12,050 nucleotides of DNA from Elusimicrobiota bacterium. Lineage in GTDB: Bacteria; CG03. Both the position numbers and the translations under genes were made by a program. Below are positions 6,561 through 12,009 of the stretch, one piece after another (position 1 is the first letter of the stretch; the number at the start of each line of letters is the position of its first letter). The notes under the pieces were generated by a model. The model worked only from the letters and a program-made list of their open reading frames with translations. It was not told the origin of the DNA and did not search any database. Where the stretch lies: the NCBI GenBank assembly GCA_021161625.1, contig JAGHAG010000104.1:1-12050 (forward strand). The letters are read 5' to 3'.

Positions 6561-6666
6561 AAAATACAAAATACAAAAATCAAAATGAAAAAAGTTGAAG
6601 TGAATAGTAAATAGTGATCTGTGAACATTAAGCAGTGAGCAGAACTGCTGACCGCTTACTGCTAAC
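6561..6666. repeat. degenerate heptamer array that changes consensus and strand
   Basis: In 7-nt phase the plus strand reads AAAATAC, AAAATAC, AAAAATC, AAAATGA (6561-6588), then after a break TGAATAG, TAAATAG, TGATCTG, TGAACAT, TAAGCAG, TGAGCAG (6601-6642). After two bases the same family continues on the other strand: the reverse complement of 6645-6665 gives TTAGCAG, TAAGCGG, TCAGCAG. The switch creates a 12-bp imperfect hairpin, 6631-6642 against 6652-6663, with one G-T pair, one mismatch and a 9-nt loop. No U-run follows, so it is not a convincing terminator. Confidence 0.65.
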
Positions 6667-6725
6667 TTGTGGTCAAGTATTCGCGATGTTATTGACACTT
6701 TCCACCGATTCCCAACCTCTGACTT

Positions 6726-6757
6726 TTGACTTTGTTTTCTGCCTTTTTTATTATAAT
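6726..6757 (+). promoter_or_regulatory. predicted lepB promoter giving a leaderless message
   Basis: A perfect TATAAT (6752-6757) lies 5 nt before the lepB ATG. TTGACT (6726-6731) is upstream with a 20-bp spacer, longer than the usual 16-18, so the -35 is less certain than the -10. There is no Shine-Dalgarno, and the expected start of transcription falls at the ATG. The -35 lies inside a CTGACTTTTGACTTTG stretch belonging to the heptamer repeat family. Confidence 0.5.
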
Positions 6758-6762
6758 TATGT

Positions 6763-7266
6763 ATGAGGAGATTATTTTTTTTAATTCTGCTTGGGGTTTT
6801 TGGTGCTTATCTTTTCAGAACTTATATTGGTGGATACATAAGAGTAGCATCTCCTTCTATGGAACCCACTCTTAAAAAAAACAGCATCATCTGGATGAAT
6901 ACAGGATATTACAGAAATCATCCTATCCAGAGAGGAGATATCATTGTTTTTAAATCACCAGTTGACGAAAAACAACTTATAAAAAGGGTTATAGCCATCG
7001 GGGGAGATACCATAGAAATAAAATACAAGAAGGTTTATCTCAACTGGGAAGAACTTTCCGAACCTTATGTTTATTTTGAATATCCAGACAAATATTTTGT
7101 TGGAGATTTTATTCCTGAAATGAAGGTGCCTGAAGGATGTCTTTTTGTTCTGGGGGACAACCGTGACAGGTCAGAGGATTCAAGATACTGGAAAGATGCC
7201 GAGGGCAGACATATTTATTTTATAAAGGAGGAAGATGTTGTTGGAAAAATTTCAAAGAAATGGTAA
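6763..7266 (+). CDS. lepB: signal peptidase I
   Basis: A 167-residue S26 family membrane serine protease that removes Sec and Tat signal peptides on the outer face of the inner membrane. One N-terminal membrane anchor (about 4-22) is followed by box B SPSMEPTL with the catalytic Ser32, the box D segment LIKRVIAIGGDTI with catalytic Lys74, and box E LGDNRDRSEDSRYW, then the closing VVGKISKKW. All catalytic elements are intact. It is a compact single-anchor form about half the length of E. coli LepB, closer in size to Gram-positive SipS. The start is ATG with no Shine-Dalgarno and a TATAAT 5 nt upstream, which suggests leaderless expression. It is not the pilin peptidase, since pilins need the unrelated PilD aspartic protease, which is absent here. 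The stop is nine bases before manC. Confidence 0.96.
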   Translation: MRRLFFLILLGVFGAYLFRTYIGGYIRVASPSMEPTLKKNSIIWMNTGYYRNHPIQRGDIIVFKSPVDEKQLIKRVIAIGGDTIEIKYKKVYLNWEELSEPYVYFEYPDKYFVGDFIPEMKVPEGCLFVLGDNRDRSEDSRYWKDAEGRHIYFIKEEDVVGKISKKW

Positions 7267-7269
7267 AAT
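7241..7269 (+). promoter_or_regulatory. predicted internal promoter of manC, leaderless type
   Basis: TTGGAA (7241-7246), a 17-bp spacer and TAAAAT (7264-7269), with TGG directly before the hexamer as an extended -10. It ends 6 nt before the manC ATG. The first bases of the -10 are the lepB stop codon. There is no Shine-Dalgarno between them. The match could be chance in AT-rich DNA, but it has the same geometry as the sites before lepB and the 9852 gene. Confidence 0.4.
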
Positions 7270-7275
7270 CCATAA

Positions 7276-8679
7276 ATGAAAAAGGCGGTTTTAATTCTGG
7301 CAGGAGGAAAGGGCGAAAGGCTCTGGCCTGTTTCAAGGAGAAATGTTCCCAAGTTTTTCTTAAAAATAGGCAAAAAAAGTTTAATTCAGGATGCTGTTCT
7401 GAGAGGAAGGCGGATATCTGGTCTTAAAAATGTTTTTGTTGTGTGCGGTGAAAACCACAGATATTTGATAAAAGACCACCTCGCTGAAGCAGGGATAAAT
7501 TTGTCTCTGGAGAACATCCTGCCAGAGCCCGAAGGGAAAAATACTGCCTGTGCAATTGCTTTTGGAATAAAGTTTTTACTGGCAAAAAAAGAAAATCCAG
7601 TTGTTTTTGTTTTGCCAGCAGACCATTTGATAAAAGATGAAAAAAAATTTTTAAGTGTTTTGAAACAGGCAGGAAAACTTGCGCAGGAAGATATAATTGT
7701 TACTGTTGGTATAAAACCTTGTTTCCCGCATACAGGATATGGATATATAAAAATAAATACAAAATGTAAAATGAAAGATGTAAAATTTGCAAGAGTGGAA
7801 AAGTTTATTGAGAAGCCTGATATTGCAAAAGCAAAAAAATATTTTGAAAGCAATTGTTATTTCTGGAATGCTGGAATTTTCATTGCAAAAGCAGATGTTT
7901 TCTGGAACGAACTTAAAACTCACAGAACAGACATTGAAAAAGGATTTGAAAAATGGGATGGGAAAAATTTCAGGAGTTTAAAAGATATTTACAAAAATTT
8001 GCCCTGTATTTCCTTTGACTATGCAGTTATGGAAAAAATTAAAAAAGCATATCTTGTTGAATTTAAAGGTGAATGGAATGACCTTGGAAACTGGAATTCT
8101 ATCTACAATGTTTTAAGCAAAGATAGAAAAGGAAATGTTTTTAGAGGAAGGGTTTTTTCGCTGAATTCAGAAAAAAATCTTGTTTTTTCAACAGACAAAA
8201 GAATTGTTGCTCTTTTGGGAGTTAAGGATTTGCGAATTATAACCACAGAGGACGCAATTTTGATTTTAAGCCCTGAATATTCAGAATATGTAAAAAAAAT
8301 AGTGAAAAACTTAAAAAATCAGGATGTTCTTGAAAATCATCCAACAGTCATAAGACCGTGGGGGAAATACACAGTCCTTGAACACAGAGATAACTATAAA
8401 GTGAAAATCATAGAGGTAAAGCCAGGAGGAAGTTTAAGTTTGCAAAAACATCTCAAAAGAAGTGAGGAGTGGATTGTTTTAAAGGGGAAGGCAGAAGTTC
8501 AGATTGGTAAGAGAAAGCATATATTAAGCGAAGATGACAGAGTTAAAATTCCTGTCAATAAACTCCATAGATTGAAAAATAAATTTAAAAGAAGTGTAAA
8601 AATTCTTGAAATTGCACGGGGCACATATATAGAAGAAGATGACATAATCAGGGTTGAAGACATTTACAACAGAGTTTGA
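7276..8679 (+). CDS. manC: bifunctional mannose-1-phosphate guanylyltransferase / mannose-6-phosphate isomerase (type II)
   Basis: A 467-residue cytoplasmic enzyme making GDP-mannose from mannose-1-phosphate and GTP, normally for capsule, LPS or glycan synthesis. The N-terminal nucleotidyltransferase domain (1-270) starts with LAGGKGERLWPVSR (8-21, nucleotide loop), VLPADHLI (112-119), HTGYGYI (152-158), FIEKP (177-181) and FWNAGIF (196-202). The C-terminal cupin (about 358-460) has RPWGKY (360-365), VKPGGSLSLQKHLKRSEEW (381-399), KLHRL (429-433) and EEDDIIRVEDIY (453-464). In the isomerase metal motif the usual H-x-H reads H392-L-K394, while Gln390, Glu397 and His431 remain, so isomerase activity may be weakened or the ligands differ. 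Length matches the AlgA/ManC family. The ATG has no Shine-Dalgarno and sits nine bases after lepB. No other mannan gene is in the window, and the following IMPase-like phosphatase is not specific evidence for the pathway. Confidence 0.93.
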   Translation: MKKAVLILAGGKGERLWPVSRRNVPKFFLKIGKKSLIQDAVLRGRRISGLKNVFVVCGENHRYLIKDHLAEAGINLSLENILPEPEGKNTACAIAFGIKFLLAKKENPVVFVLPADHLIKDEKKFLSVLKQAGKLAQEDIIVTVGIKPCFPHTGYGYIKINTKCKMKDVKFARVEKFIEKPDIAKAKKYFESNCYFWNAGIFIAKADVFWNELKTHRTDIEKGFEKWDGKNFRSLKDIYKNLPCISFDYAVMEKIKKAYLVEFKGEWNDLGNWNSIYNVLSKDRKGNVFRGRVFSLNSEKNLVFSTDKRIVALLGVKDLRIITTEDAILILSPEYSEYVKKIVKNLKNQDVLENHPTVIRPWGKYTVLEHRDNYKVKIIEVKPGGSLSLQKHLKRSEEWIVLKGKAEVQIGKRKHILSEDDRVKIPVNKLHRLKNKFKRSVKILEIARGTYIEEDDIIRVEDIYNRV

Positions 8680-8691
8680 TTTAGTTAAAAT
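8663..8691 (+). promoter_or_regulatory. predicted panD promoter
   Basis: TTTACA (8663-8668), a 17-bp spacer and TAAAAT (8686-8691), each 5/6 to consensus. It overlaps the end of manC. Transcription would begin near 8698, leaving a leader of about 29 nt that carries the panD Shine-Dalgarno AGGAGGG (8711-8717). Confidence 0.4.
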
Positions 8692-8701
8692 TTTTAAAAA
8701 T
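8690..8701. repeat. 12-bp AT palindrome between manC and panD
   Basis: ATTTTTAAAAAT is a perfect palindrome, identical to the core of the one at 452-467 between mnmA and the pilus operon. Both lie just after a stop codon. It may help end transcription or may be chance in AT-rich DNA. It overlaps the last bases of the predicted panD -10. Confidence 0.3.
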
Positions 8702-8726
8702 CATCTGTTGAGGAGGGATTGGTGAA

Positions 8727-9044
8727 ATGATTTTGAAAAAAGTATTAAAAGCAAAAATTACAAAAGTAAAAATAACAGACACGGTTCTTTACTATCAGGG
8801 AAGCATAGGCATTGATAAGGAAATTCTTGAAAAAGTCGGTCTTCAGGGGAACGATGCAGTGCAGGTGCTAAATTACAACAATGGTGAAAGATTTGAAACA
8901 TACATTATAGAAGAAGAAAAGGGTTCTAAAAAAATAATTCTTTATGGACCTGCTGTTCACAAAGGAAAAGTCGGTGATGAGGTTTGTATTCTTGCATATG
9001 CTTTTACAACAGAAGGCGAAAAAATAGAACCCAGAATTATATGA
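8727..9044 (+). CDS. panD: aspartate 1-decarboxylase proenzyme PanD
   Basis: A 105-residue pyruvoyl enzyme that converts aspartate to beta-alanine for pantothenate and coenzyme A. The proenzyme self-cleaves between Gly25 and Ser26 in YYQGSIGID (22-30), and Ser26 becomes the pyruvoyl group. Lys10, Arg55 and Tyr59, with Thr58 before it, in GERFETYII (53-61) match the active-site positions. The later GVxG-like turn is VGDEVCILAY (82-91). The conserved N-G-A-A segment reads Tyr73-Gly-Pro-Ala-Val, so the Asn normally found at E. coli position 72 is Tyr, a departure at a residue linked to the active site. The protein is about 20 residues shorter than E. coli PanD, ending soon after the barrel. AGGAGGG lies 9 nt before the ATG. 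Its TGA overlaps the next gene's ATG (ATGA). Neighbouring panB or panC are absent. Confidence 0.87.
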   Translation: MILKKVLKAKITKVKITDTVLYYQGSIGIDKEILEKVGLQGNDAVQVLNYNNGERFETYIIEEEKGSKKIILYGPAVHKGKVGDEVCILAYAFTTEGEKIEPRII

Positions 9045-9838
9045 ATTCTGAAATAGAAACCCGTTTGAACCTTGCAAAAGACCTCTCTATCAAAGCAGGT
9101 GAAATTCTTATCTCAAATTTCGGCAAAAATTTCTCATTTGAAAAGAAAGAAGATGGTTCTCTTGTTTCAGAGATTGATGTTGAAATTGAAAAATGGGTTA
9201 TTCCTGAGATAAGAAGAAATTTTCCTGAAGATGTTATTTTAAGTGAGGAATCTCAAAAAAATGGTGGAGACGGTGTTTTTTTGTGGGTAATAGACCCTCT
9301 TGATGGAACGCACAACTATATAAAAGGGATAAATCTTTTTGGCTCTTCATTTGCAATTTGCAGGCAGGGATTTGTTCAGGCAGGGGTTATTAATTTACCT
9401 GTTCGTGGTGAAGTTTTCTGGGCGGTCAAAGGAGAAGGGGCTTATTGTAATAGCAGGAAAATTTGCGTTTCAGAAAGAAAGTTGAAAGATTCTACGATGA
9501 TTTTTGACAGTTCCATTGGTAAAAATCCTGAAAAACTTTTAAAAGTGCTGGATATTTTAAGCAGGAAAGTTTTCAACATAAGAATGTTTGGTTCTTCTGT
9601 CTGGGGGCTCTGTGAAATTGCCAGAGGTGGTGCGGAATTTGAAATAGAATTTTTTGACAGATTGTGGGATTTTGCCGCAGGTCTTTTGATTATAGAAGAA
9701 GCAGGTGGCAAAGCAACAACCCTCTTTGGAGAGAAGTGGTCCCTTGAAACACAGGGATATGTTGTTTCAAACGGCATATTTCATGATGAAATTCTTTCCA
9801 TCTTTAAAAAAACCTTGACAGAAAAAAGTAGTTTGTGA
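9041..9838 (+). CDS. inositol monophosphatase family phosphatase
   Basis: A 265-residue magnesium-dependent phosphatase. The metal ligands are visible: Asp46 (VSEID, 42-46), Glu69/Glu70 (ILSEES), DPLDGT at 85-90 with Asp85 and Asp88, and Asp210 in RLWDFAAG (208-214). Members hydrolyse inositol phosphate, fructose-1,6-bisphosphate, histidinol phosphate or similar sugar phosphates, and the sequence does not decide which. Candidate roles are SuhB/inositol phosphatase, archaeal-type FBPase or HisN. A longer in-frame reading starts at 8984 inside panD, but the ATG at 9041 is used here because it gives the normal family N-terminus (ETRLNLAKDLSIKAGEIL) and a 4-bp ATGA overlap with panD, a translational coupling arrangement. 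The next gene starts 13 nt downstream, behind its own promoter. Family certain, substrate unknown. Confidence 0.9.
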   Translation: MNSEIETRLNLAKDLSIKAGEILISNFGKNFSFEKKEDGSLVSEIDVEIEKWVIPEIRRNFPEDVILSEESQKNGGDGVFLWVIDPLDGTHNYIKGINLFGSSFAICRQGFVQAGVINLPVRGEVFWAVKGEGAYCNSRKICVSERKLKDSTMIFDSSIGKNPEKLLKVLDILSRKVFNIRMFGSSVWGLCEIARGGAEFEIEFFDRLWDFAAGLLIIEEAGGKATTLFGEKWSLETQGYVVSNGIFHDEILSIFKKTLTEKSSL

Positions 9839-9844
9839 TAAAAT
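9815..9844 (+). promoter_or_regulatory. strong predicted promoter giving a leaderless message for the 9852 gene
   Basis: A perfect -35 TTGACA (9815-9820), an 18-bp spacer and TAAAAT (9839-9844) with an extended TGA directly before it. The TGA is also the stop codon of the phosphatase gene. The -10 ends 7 nt before the ATG at 9852 and no Shine-Dalgarno intervenes, so transcription should begin at or next to the A of the ATG. This is the best promoter match in the window. Confidence 0.6.
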
Positions 9845-9851
9845 TTACATT

Positions 9852-10493
9852 ATGGAAGAAAAATTTGAAGAACCATTTAATGTAGAAGAATCAGAAGAGG
9901 ATTTATCTGGTTCAGGGGATAATTTATCAGAGGAGTTATCTGAATCAACAGGACCTGGCACAGAAACAAGTGATATAGACCATCTTTTAAAGCAATATGA
10001 AGAACTTCCAAAAGATGAGAAAGCAAAAAAGCCATCAGTTGCCAAAAAACAAAAGAAAATTACAAAAAAAATTCCTGTTATTCCTGTTGTTGCAGGTGTT
10101 CTGGTAATAGGAGTAATAATTTTCTTTATTTCAAAACCTAAGAAGAAAAATGTGATTAAAAGGAAGGTTGTTGCGCAAAAAACTGTAAAGAAAGCCGCCA
10201 GCAAAACACCTTCTTTACAAAAGGCACCCCCCTCCTTAATTTATCCAGGTGCAAAACTACTTGCCAATAAAAAGGAAGAGGATATTTCACTTAAAATTCT
10301 TGAAGTAACAAATCCTGCTACCAAAATTAAAATTTTTTATCAAAAGAAACTATCGGATTTAGGATATGAAATAGTATCTGTGAACAATGGTAAGAATTTT
10401 TTTAATATGTGCTATATAAAAGGTAAAAAATTCTGCGGGATTTCAATTATTCCATTCTCAGGTAAAAATTTTGTTGTTATCTCAAAATATTAG
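9852..10493 (+). CDS. single-pass membrane protein with acidic N-terminus and YPGAK-type C-terminal domain
   Basis: I do not recognise a named family. The 213 residues divide into a strongly acidic, probably disordered cytoplasmic part (1-50), a Lys-rich stretch (56-73), one hydrophobic helix (about 74-94, IPVIPVVAGVLVIGVIIFFI), a second basic stretch (96-118), and an extracytoplasmic or cytoplasmic C-terminal domain (128-213). The C-terminal domain begins LIYPGAKLL (129-137) and contains IFYQKKLSDLGYEI (161-174). This YPGA then FY-x-x-x-L-x-x-x-G-[YW] pattern is one I recall from small secreted or periplasmic proteins of unknown function in several bacterial phyla. There is no signal peptidase site. 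Basic residues flank the helix on both sides, so topology is uncertain. The gene has its own predicted promoter and no Shine-Dalgarno. It precedes two exported proteins, which suggests envelope work, but no function can be named. Confidence 0.72.
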   Translation: MEEKFEEPFNVEESEEDLSGSGDNLSEELSESTGPGTETSDIDHLLKQYEELPKDEKAKKPSVAKKQKKITKKIPVIPVVAGVLVIGVIIFFISKPKKKNVIKRKVVAQKTVKKAASKTPSLQKAPPSLIYPGAKLLANKKEEDISLKILEVTNPATKIKIFYQKKLSDLGYEIVSVNNGKNFFNMCYIKGKKFCGISIIPFSGKNFVVISKY

Positions 10494-10512
10494 AGGTTAA
10501 AGGGAGGTATTT

Positions 10513-11103
10513 ATGAGGAAGGTTTTTCTTTTGGTTGCAGGAATTTTGGTTCTTTATGGCTGTGGGGGACCGAAATCCATGCCTGTTGGTTCTCAGAGAG
10601 TTGTTGAAAAAAGCATGGAAAAAACACCTGAATGGGTCACAGTTCCGTTTTTTGAAGATGGCGAAACAATGTATTTTTCAGGTGGAGTGAGAGGTGTTGC
10701 TGACTATGCGGTTGGTTTGAGACAGGCAAAAGCAGAAGCAATGAAAAATGTTGCAGAATCAATTCAGACAAAAGCAAGAACAGAATTTGTTGAAAATACG
10801 CGTGGGGCAAACCTTACACCAGAGGACCTTGGCAGATTTATTCAGGATGGAATTGCAATGGTTGCTGATAACATTAACATAAGCGGGCTTCTTCCAGCAG
10901 AACAGTATTATGAAAAGGTTGAAGAGGTAACAGATACAGGAGTTAGATATTTTTACAATTGCTATGTCCTTTTCCAGCTTCCTGTAAAGGATTATAAAGA
11001 AGCAAGAAAAAGGGCAATTGAAGACCTTGCTGCAAAAGCAAGAGAAGAGAATAACAAAAAGGCTGAAGAAGCTGCGATGCAACTTCTTGAAAAACTTCAG
11101 TAA
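10513..11103 (+). CDS. LPP20-like lipoprotein
   Basis: A 196-residue lipoprotein: signal peptide MRKVFLLVAGILVLYG with a lipobox LYGC, so Cys17 would be lipidated. The residues after it (GGPKS) carry no Asp at +2, so outer-membrane sorting is allowed. The mature part has PEWV (39-42), then an amphipathic segment rich in AKAEAMKNVAESIQTKA, then an alpha/beta fold ending in a basic helical tail from residue 160 (KEARKRAIEDLAAKA and so on). PEWV followed by ARAEA-type helix and a short beta sheet is the LPP20/FlgT-N arrangement. The role of such proteins is not settled. Helicobacter Lpp20 is an outer-membrane antigen. AGGGAGG lies 5 nt before the ATG, the strongest Shine-Dalgarno in the window. 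It sits 21 nt upstream of the FecR-domain gene and is probably co-transcribed with it. Confidence 0.78.
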   Translation: MRKVFLLVAGILVLYGCGGPKSMPVGSQRVVEKSMEKTPEWVTVPFFEDGETMYFSGGVRGVADYAVGLRQAKAEAMKNVAESIQTKARTEFVENTRGANLTPEDLGRFIQDGIAMVADNINISGLLPAEQYYEKVEEVTDTGVRYFYNCYVLFQLPVKDYKEARKRAIEDLAAKAREENNKKAEEAAMQLLEKLQ

Positions 11104-11124
11104 GGGAATAAAAGAAATATATAA

Positions 11125-11895
11125 GTGCTGGGTTTTGCATTACTTTTTGTATCTTTAAGTTTTCTTCAGGCAGCAGAACAGCACATTGCAATTGTAAGTA
11201 AATCAGAGGGGAATGTCTTTGCCCTGAAACAGGGTGCTACAAACTGGATTAAAGTAAAACAGGATGATGTTTTTTCAGAAGGGGACATTTTAAAAACAGA
11301 GGAAAATTCATCCTGTGAAATGTATCTTATAAACGGGACAATTTTTGAAATGGGGTCTTCTTCCCGATTAAAGATTGTAACTCTCACAGGAACCGAGAAA
11401 AAAATAAAGCAAAGCACTCTGGAACTTGAAATGGGAGAACTTTTTTCAAAAGTTGAAAAAGGAATTGACTATAGCGTCAAAATGCCTCAGGCTGTCTGTG
11501 CTGTAAGAGGAACTGAATTTGTTGCGGCTGTTTCCAGGGAGCAGTCAGAAGTTGCGGTTTTTGATGGCAAGGTTGGAGTTTCAAATTATGAGAGAAGTGG
11601 AAAATTATCCCGTAAAAAAATTTATGTAAAAGCCATGCAGGAAGCACATATAAGGCTTTATGCACGACCGAAACTCTTTAAAAGACTTTCAAAAAAAATG
11701 GAAGCCAGAAGGCTGAAAGCCCTGAAGGAAGTGGTAAGAAGAAGAAAACTTAAAAAACTTATTTTGAAAAACAGAAAGAAAATTCTTAAGAGAAGAAAAA
11801 AACTGATTTTAAAGAGGAATAAAAGGTTAAAAAGGAAGGTTTTAAGAAGGATAAAAGATCGCCAAAGAAGAAAACCTGTCCCAAGAAGAAAATAA
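11125..11895 (+). CDS. exported FecR-domain protein with a highly basic C-terminal tail
   Basis: This 256-residue protein has a hydrophobic N-terminus (1-17, LGFALLFVSLSFLQA, cleavage probable near A16/A17) but no basic residue before it, which is unusual for a signal peptide. An in-frame TAA lies directly before the GTG start, so no longer start exists in this frame. The middle (about 20-165) is a FecR-type domain: G-N-V-F and W-I-K-V near the start, GDILKTEENSSCEMYLINGT (53-72), then AVRGTEFVAAV (125-135) and VAVFDGKVGVS (142-152). FecR domains are found in anti-sigma signalling but also in many stand-alone envelope proteins. There is no FecI gene here, so signalling is not supported. Residues 180-256 contain 42 Lys or Arg and only 3 acidic residues in 77, with a near repeat KKLILK 15 residues apart. 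The tail could bind DNA, LPS or other polyanions. No good Shine-Dalgarno is seen. Confidence 0.82.
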   Translation: MLGFALLFVSLSFLQAAEQHIAIVSKSEGNVFALKQGATNWIKVKQDDVFSEGDILKTEENSSCEMYLINGTIFEMGSSSRLKIVTLTGTEKKIKQSTLELEMGELFSKVEKGIDYSVKMPQAVCAVRGTEFVAAVSREQSEVAVFDGKVGVSNYERSGKLSRKKIYVKAMQEAHIRLYARPKLFKRLSKKMEARRLKALKEVVRRRKLKKLILKNRKKILKRRKKLILKRNKRLKRKVLRRIKDRQRRKPVPRRK

Positions 11896-11901
11896 AGTAA
11901 T

Positions 11902-11925
11902 AAGGTGATAAAGTGATAAGGTGAC
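11902..11925 (+). repeat. three 8-nt tandem repeats
   Basis: The units are AAGGTGAT, AAAGTGAT and AAGGTGAC in perfect 8-nt phase, beginning six bases after the FecR gene stop. Confidence 0.65.
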
Positions 11926-11935
11926 AAAGAAAATT

Positions 11936-11970
11936 AAAAGTTAAAAGTGAAAAGTTAAAAATGAAAAGTG
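11936..11970 (+). repeat. five 7-nt tandem repeats
   Basis: The units are AAAAGTT, AAAAGTG, AAAAGTT, AAAAATG and AAAAGTG in perfect 7-nt phase. Confidence 0.65.
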
Positions 11971-11980
11971 AAGCGAAATT

Positions 11981-12008
11981 AGGAGATTGGGAGATTAGGA
12001 GATTAGGA
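11981..12008 (+). repeat. three and a half 8-nt tandem repeats
   Basis: The units are AGGAGATT, GGGAGATT, AGGAGATT and a partial AGGA in 8-nt phase. Together with the two neighbouring arrays this makes a 107-bp run of changing short repeats after the last gene. Confidence 0.65.
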
Positions 12009-12009
12009 A

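Larger units (their letters stand above)
6414..6762. other. divergent intergenic region with repeats and two promoters
   Basis: This 349-bp gap separates the leftward pilus operon from lepB. I see no gene in it. It holds the pilus promoter (6430-6458), a three-unit heptamer tract (6527-6547), a long degenerate heptamer array that reverses strand (6561-6666), a shorter tract near 6714-6735, and the lepB promoter (6726-6757). An open frame exists on the minus strand across most of it, but its translation is the low-complexity product of the repeats. Confidence 0.7.

Noticed and set aside
6631..6663. Hairpin in the intergenic region as a transcription terminator
   Set aside because: It has a mismatch and a wobble, no following U-run, and arises from the heptamer array switching strand. 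There is also no upstream gene running into it.
6414..6698. 94-residue open frame on the minus strand in the divergent intergenic region
   Set aside because: Its translation (LLNVHRSLFTIH and similar) is the low-complexity product of heptamer repeats, there is no ribosome site, and the pilus promoter lies inside it.
6763..7266. lepB as prepilin peptidase for the adjacent pilus operon
   Set aside because: It is an S26 Ser/Lys protease with intact signal peptidase I boxes. Prepilins are cut by the unrelated aspartic peptidase PilD.
8984..9040. Upstream extension of the phosphatase gene to 8984
   Set aside because: The extension overlaps panD by 61 bp, adds a Cys- and Arg-rich stretch foreign to the family, and the ATG at 9041 gives the usual N-terminus and an ATGA overlap.
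11125..11895. FecR protein as part of a FecI/FecR/FecA signalling system
   Set aside because: There is no sigma factor or TonB receptor gene nearby, and the protein has a signal-like N-terminus in place of a cytoplasmic anti-sigma domain.
11902..12008. CRISPR array
   Set aside because: Repeat units are 7-8 nt and directly adjacent without spacers of uniform length, and no cas gene is present.
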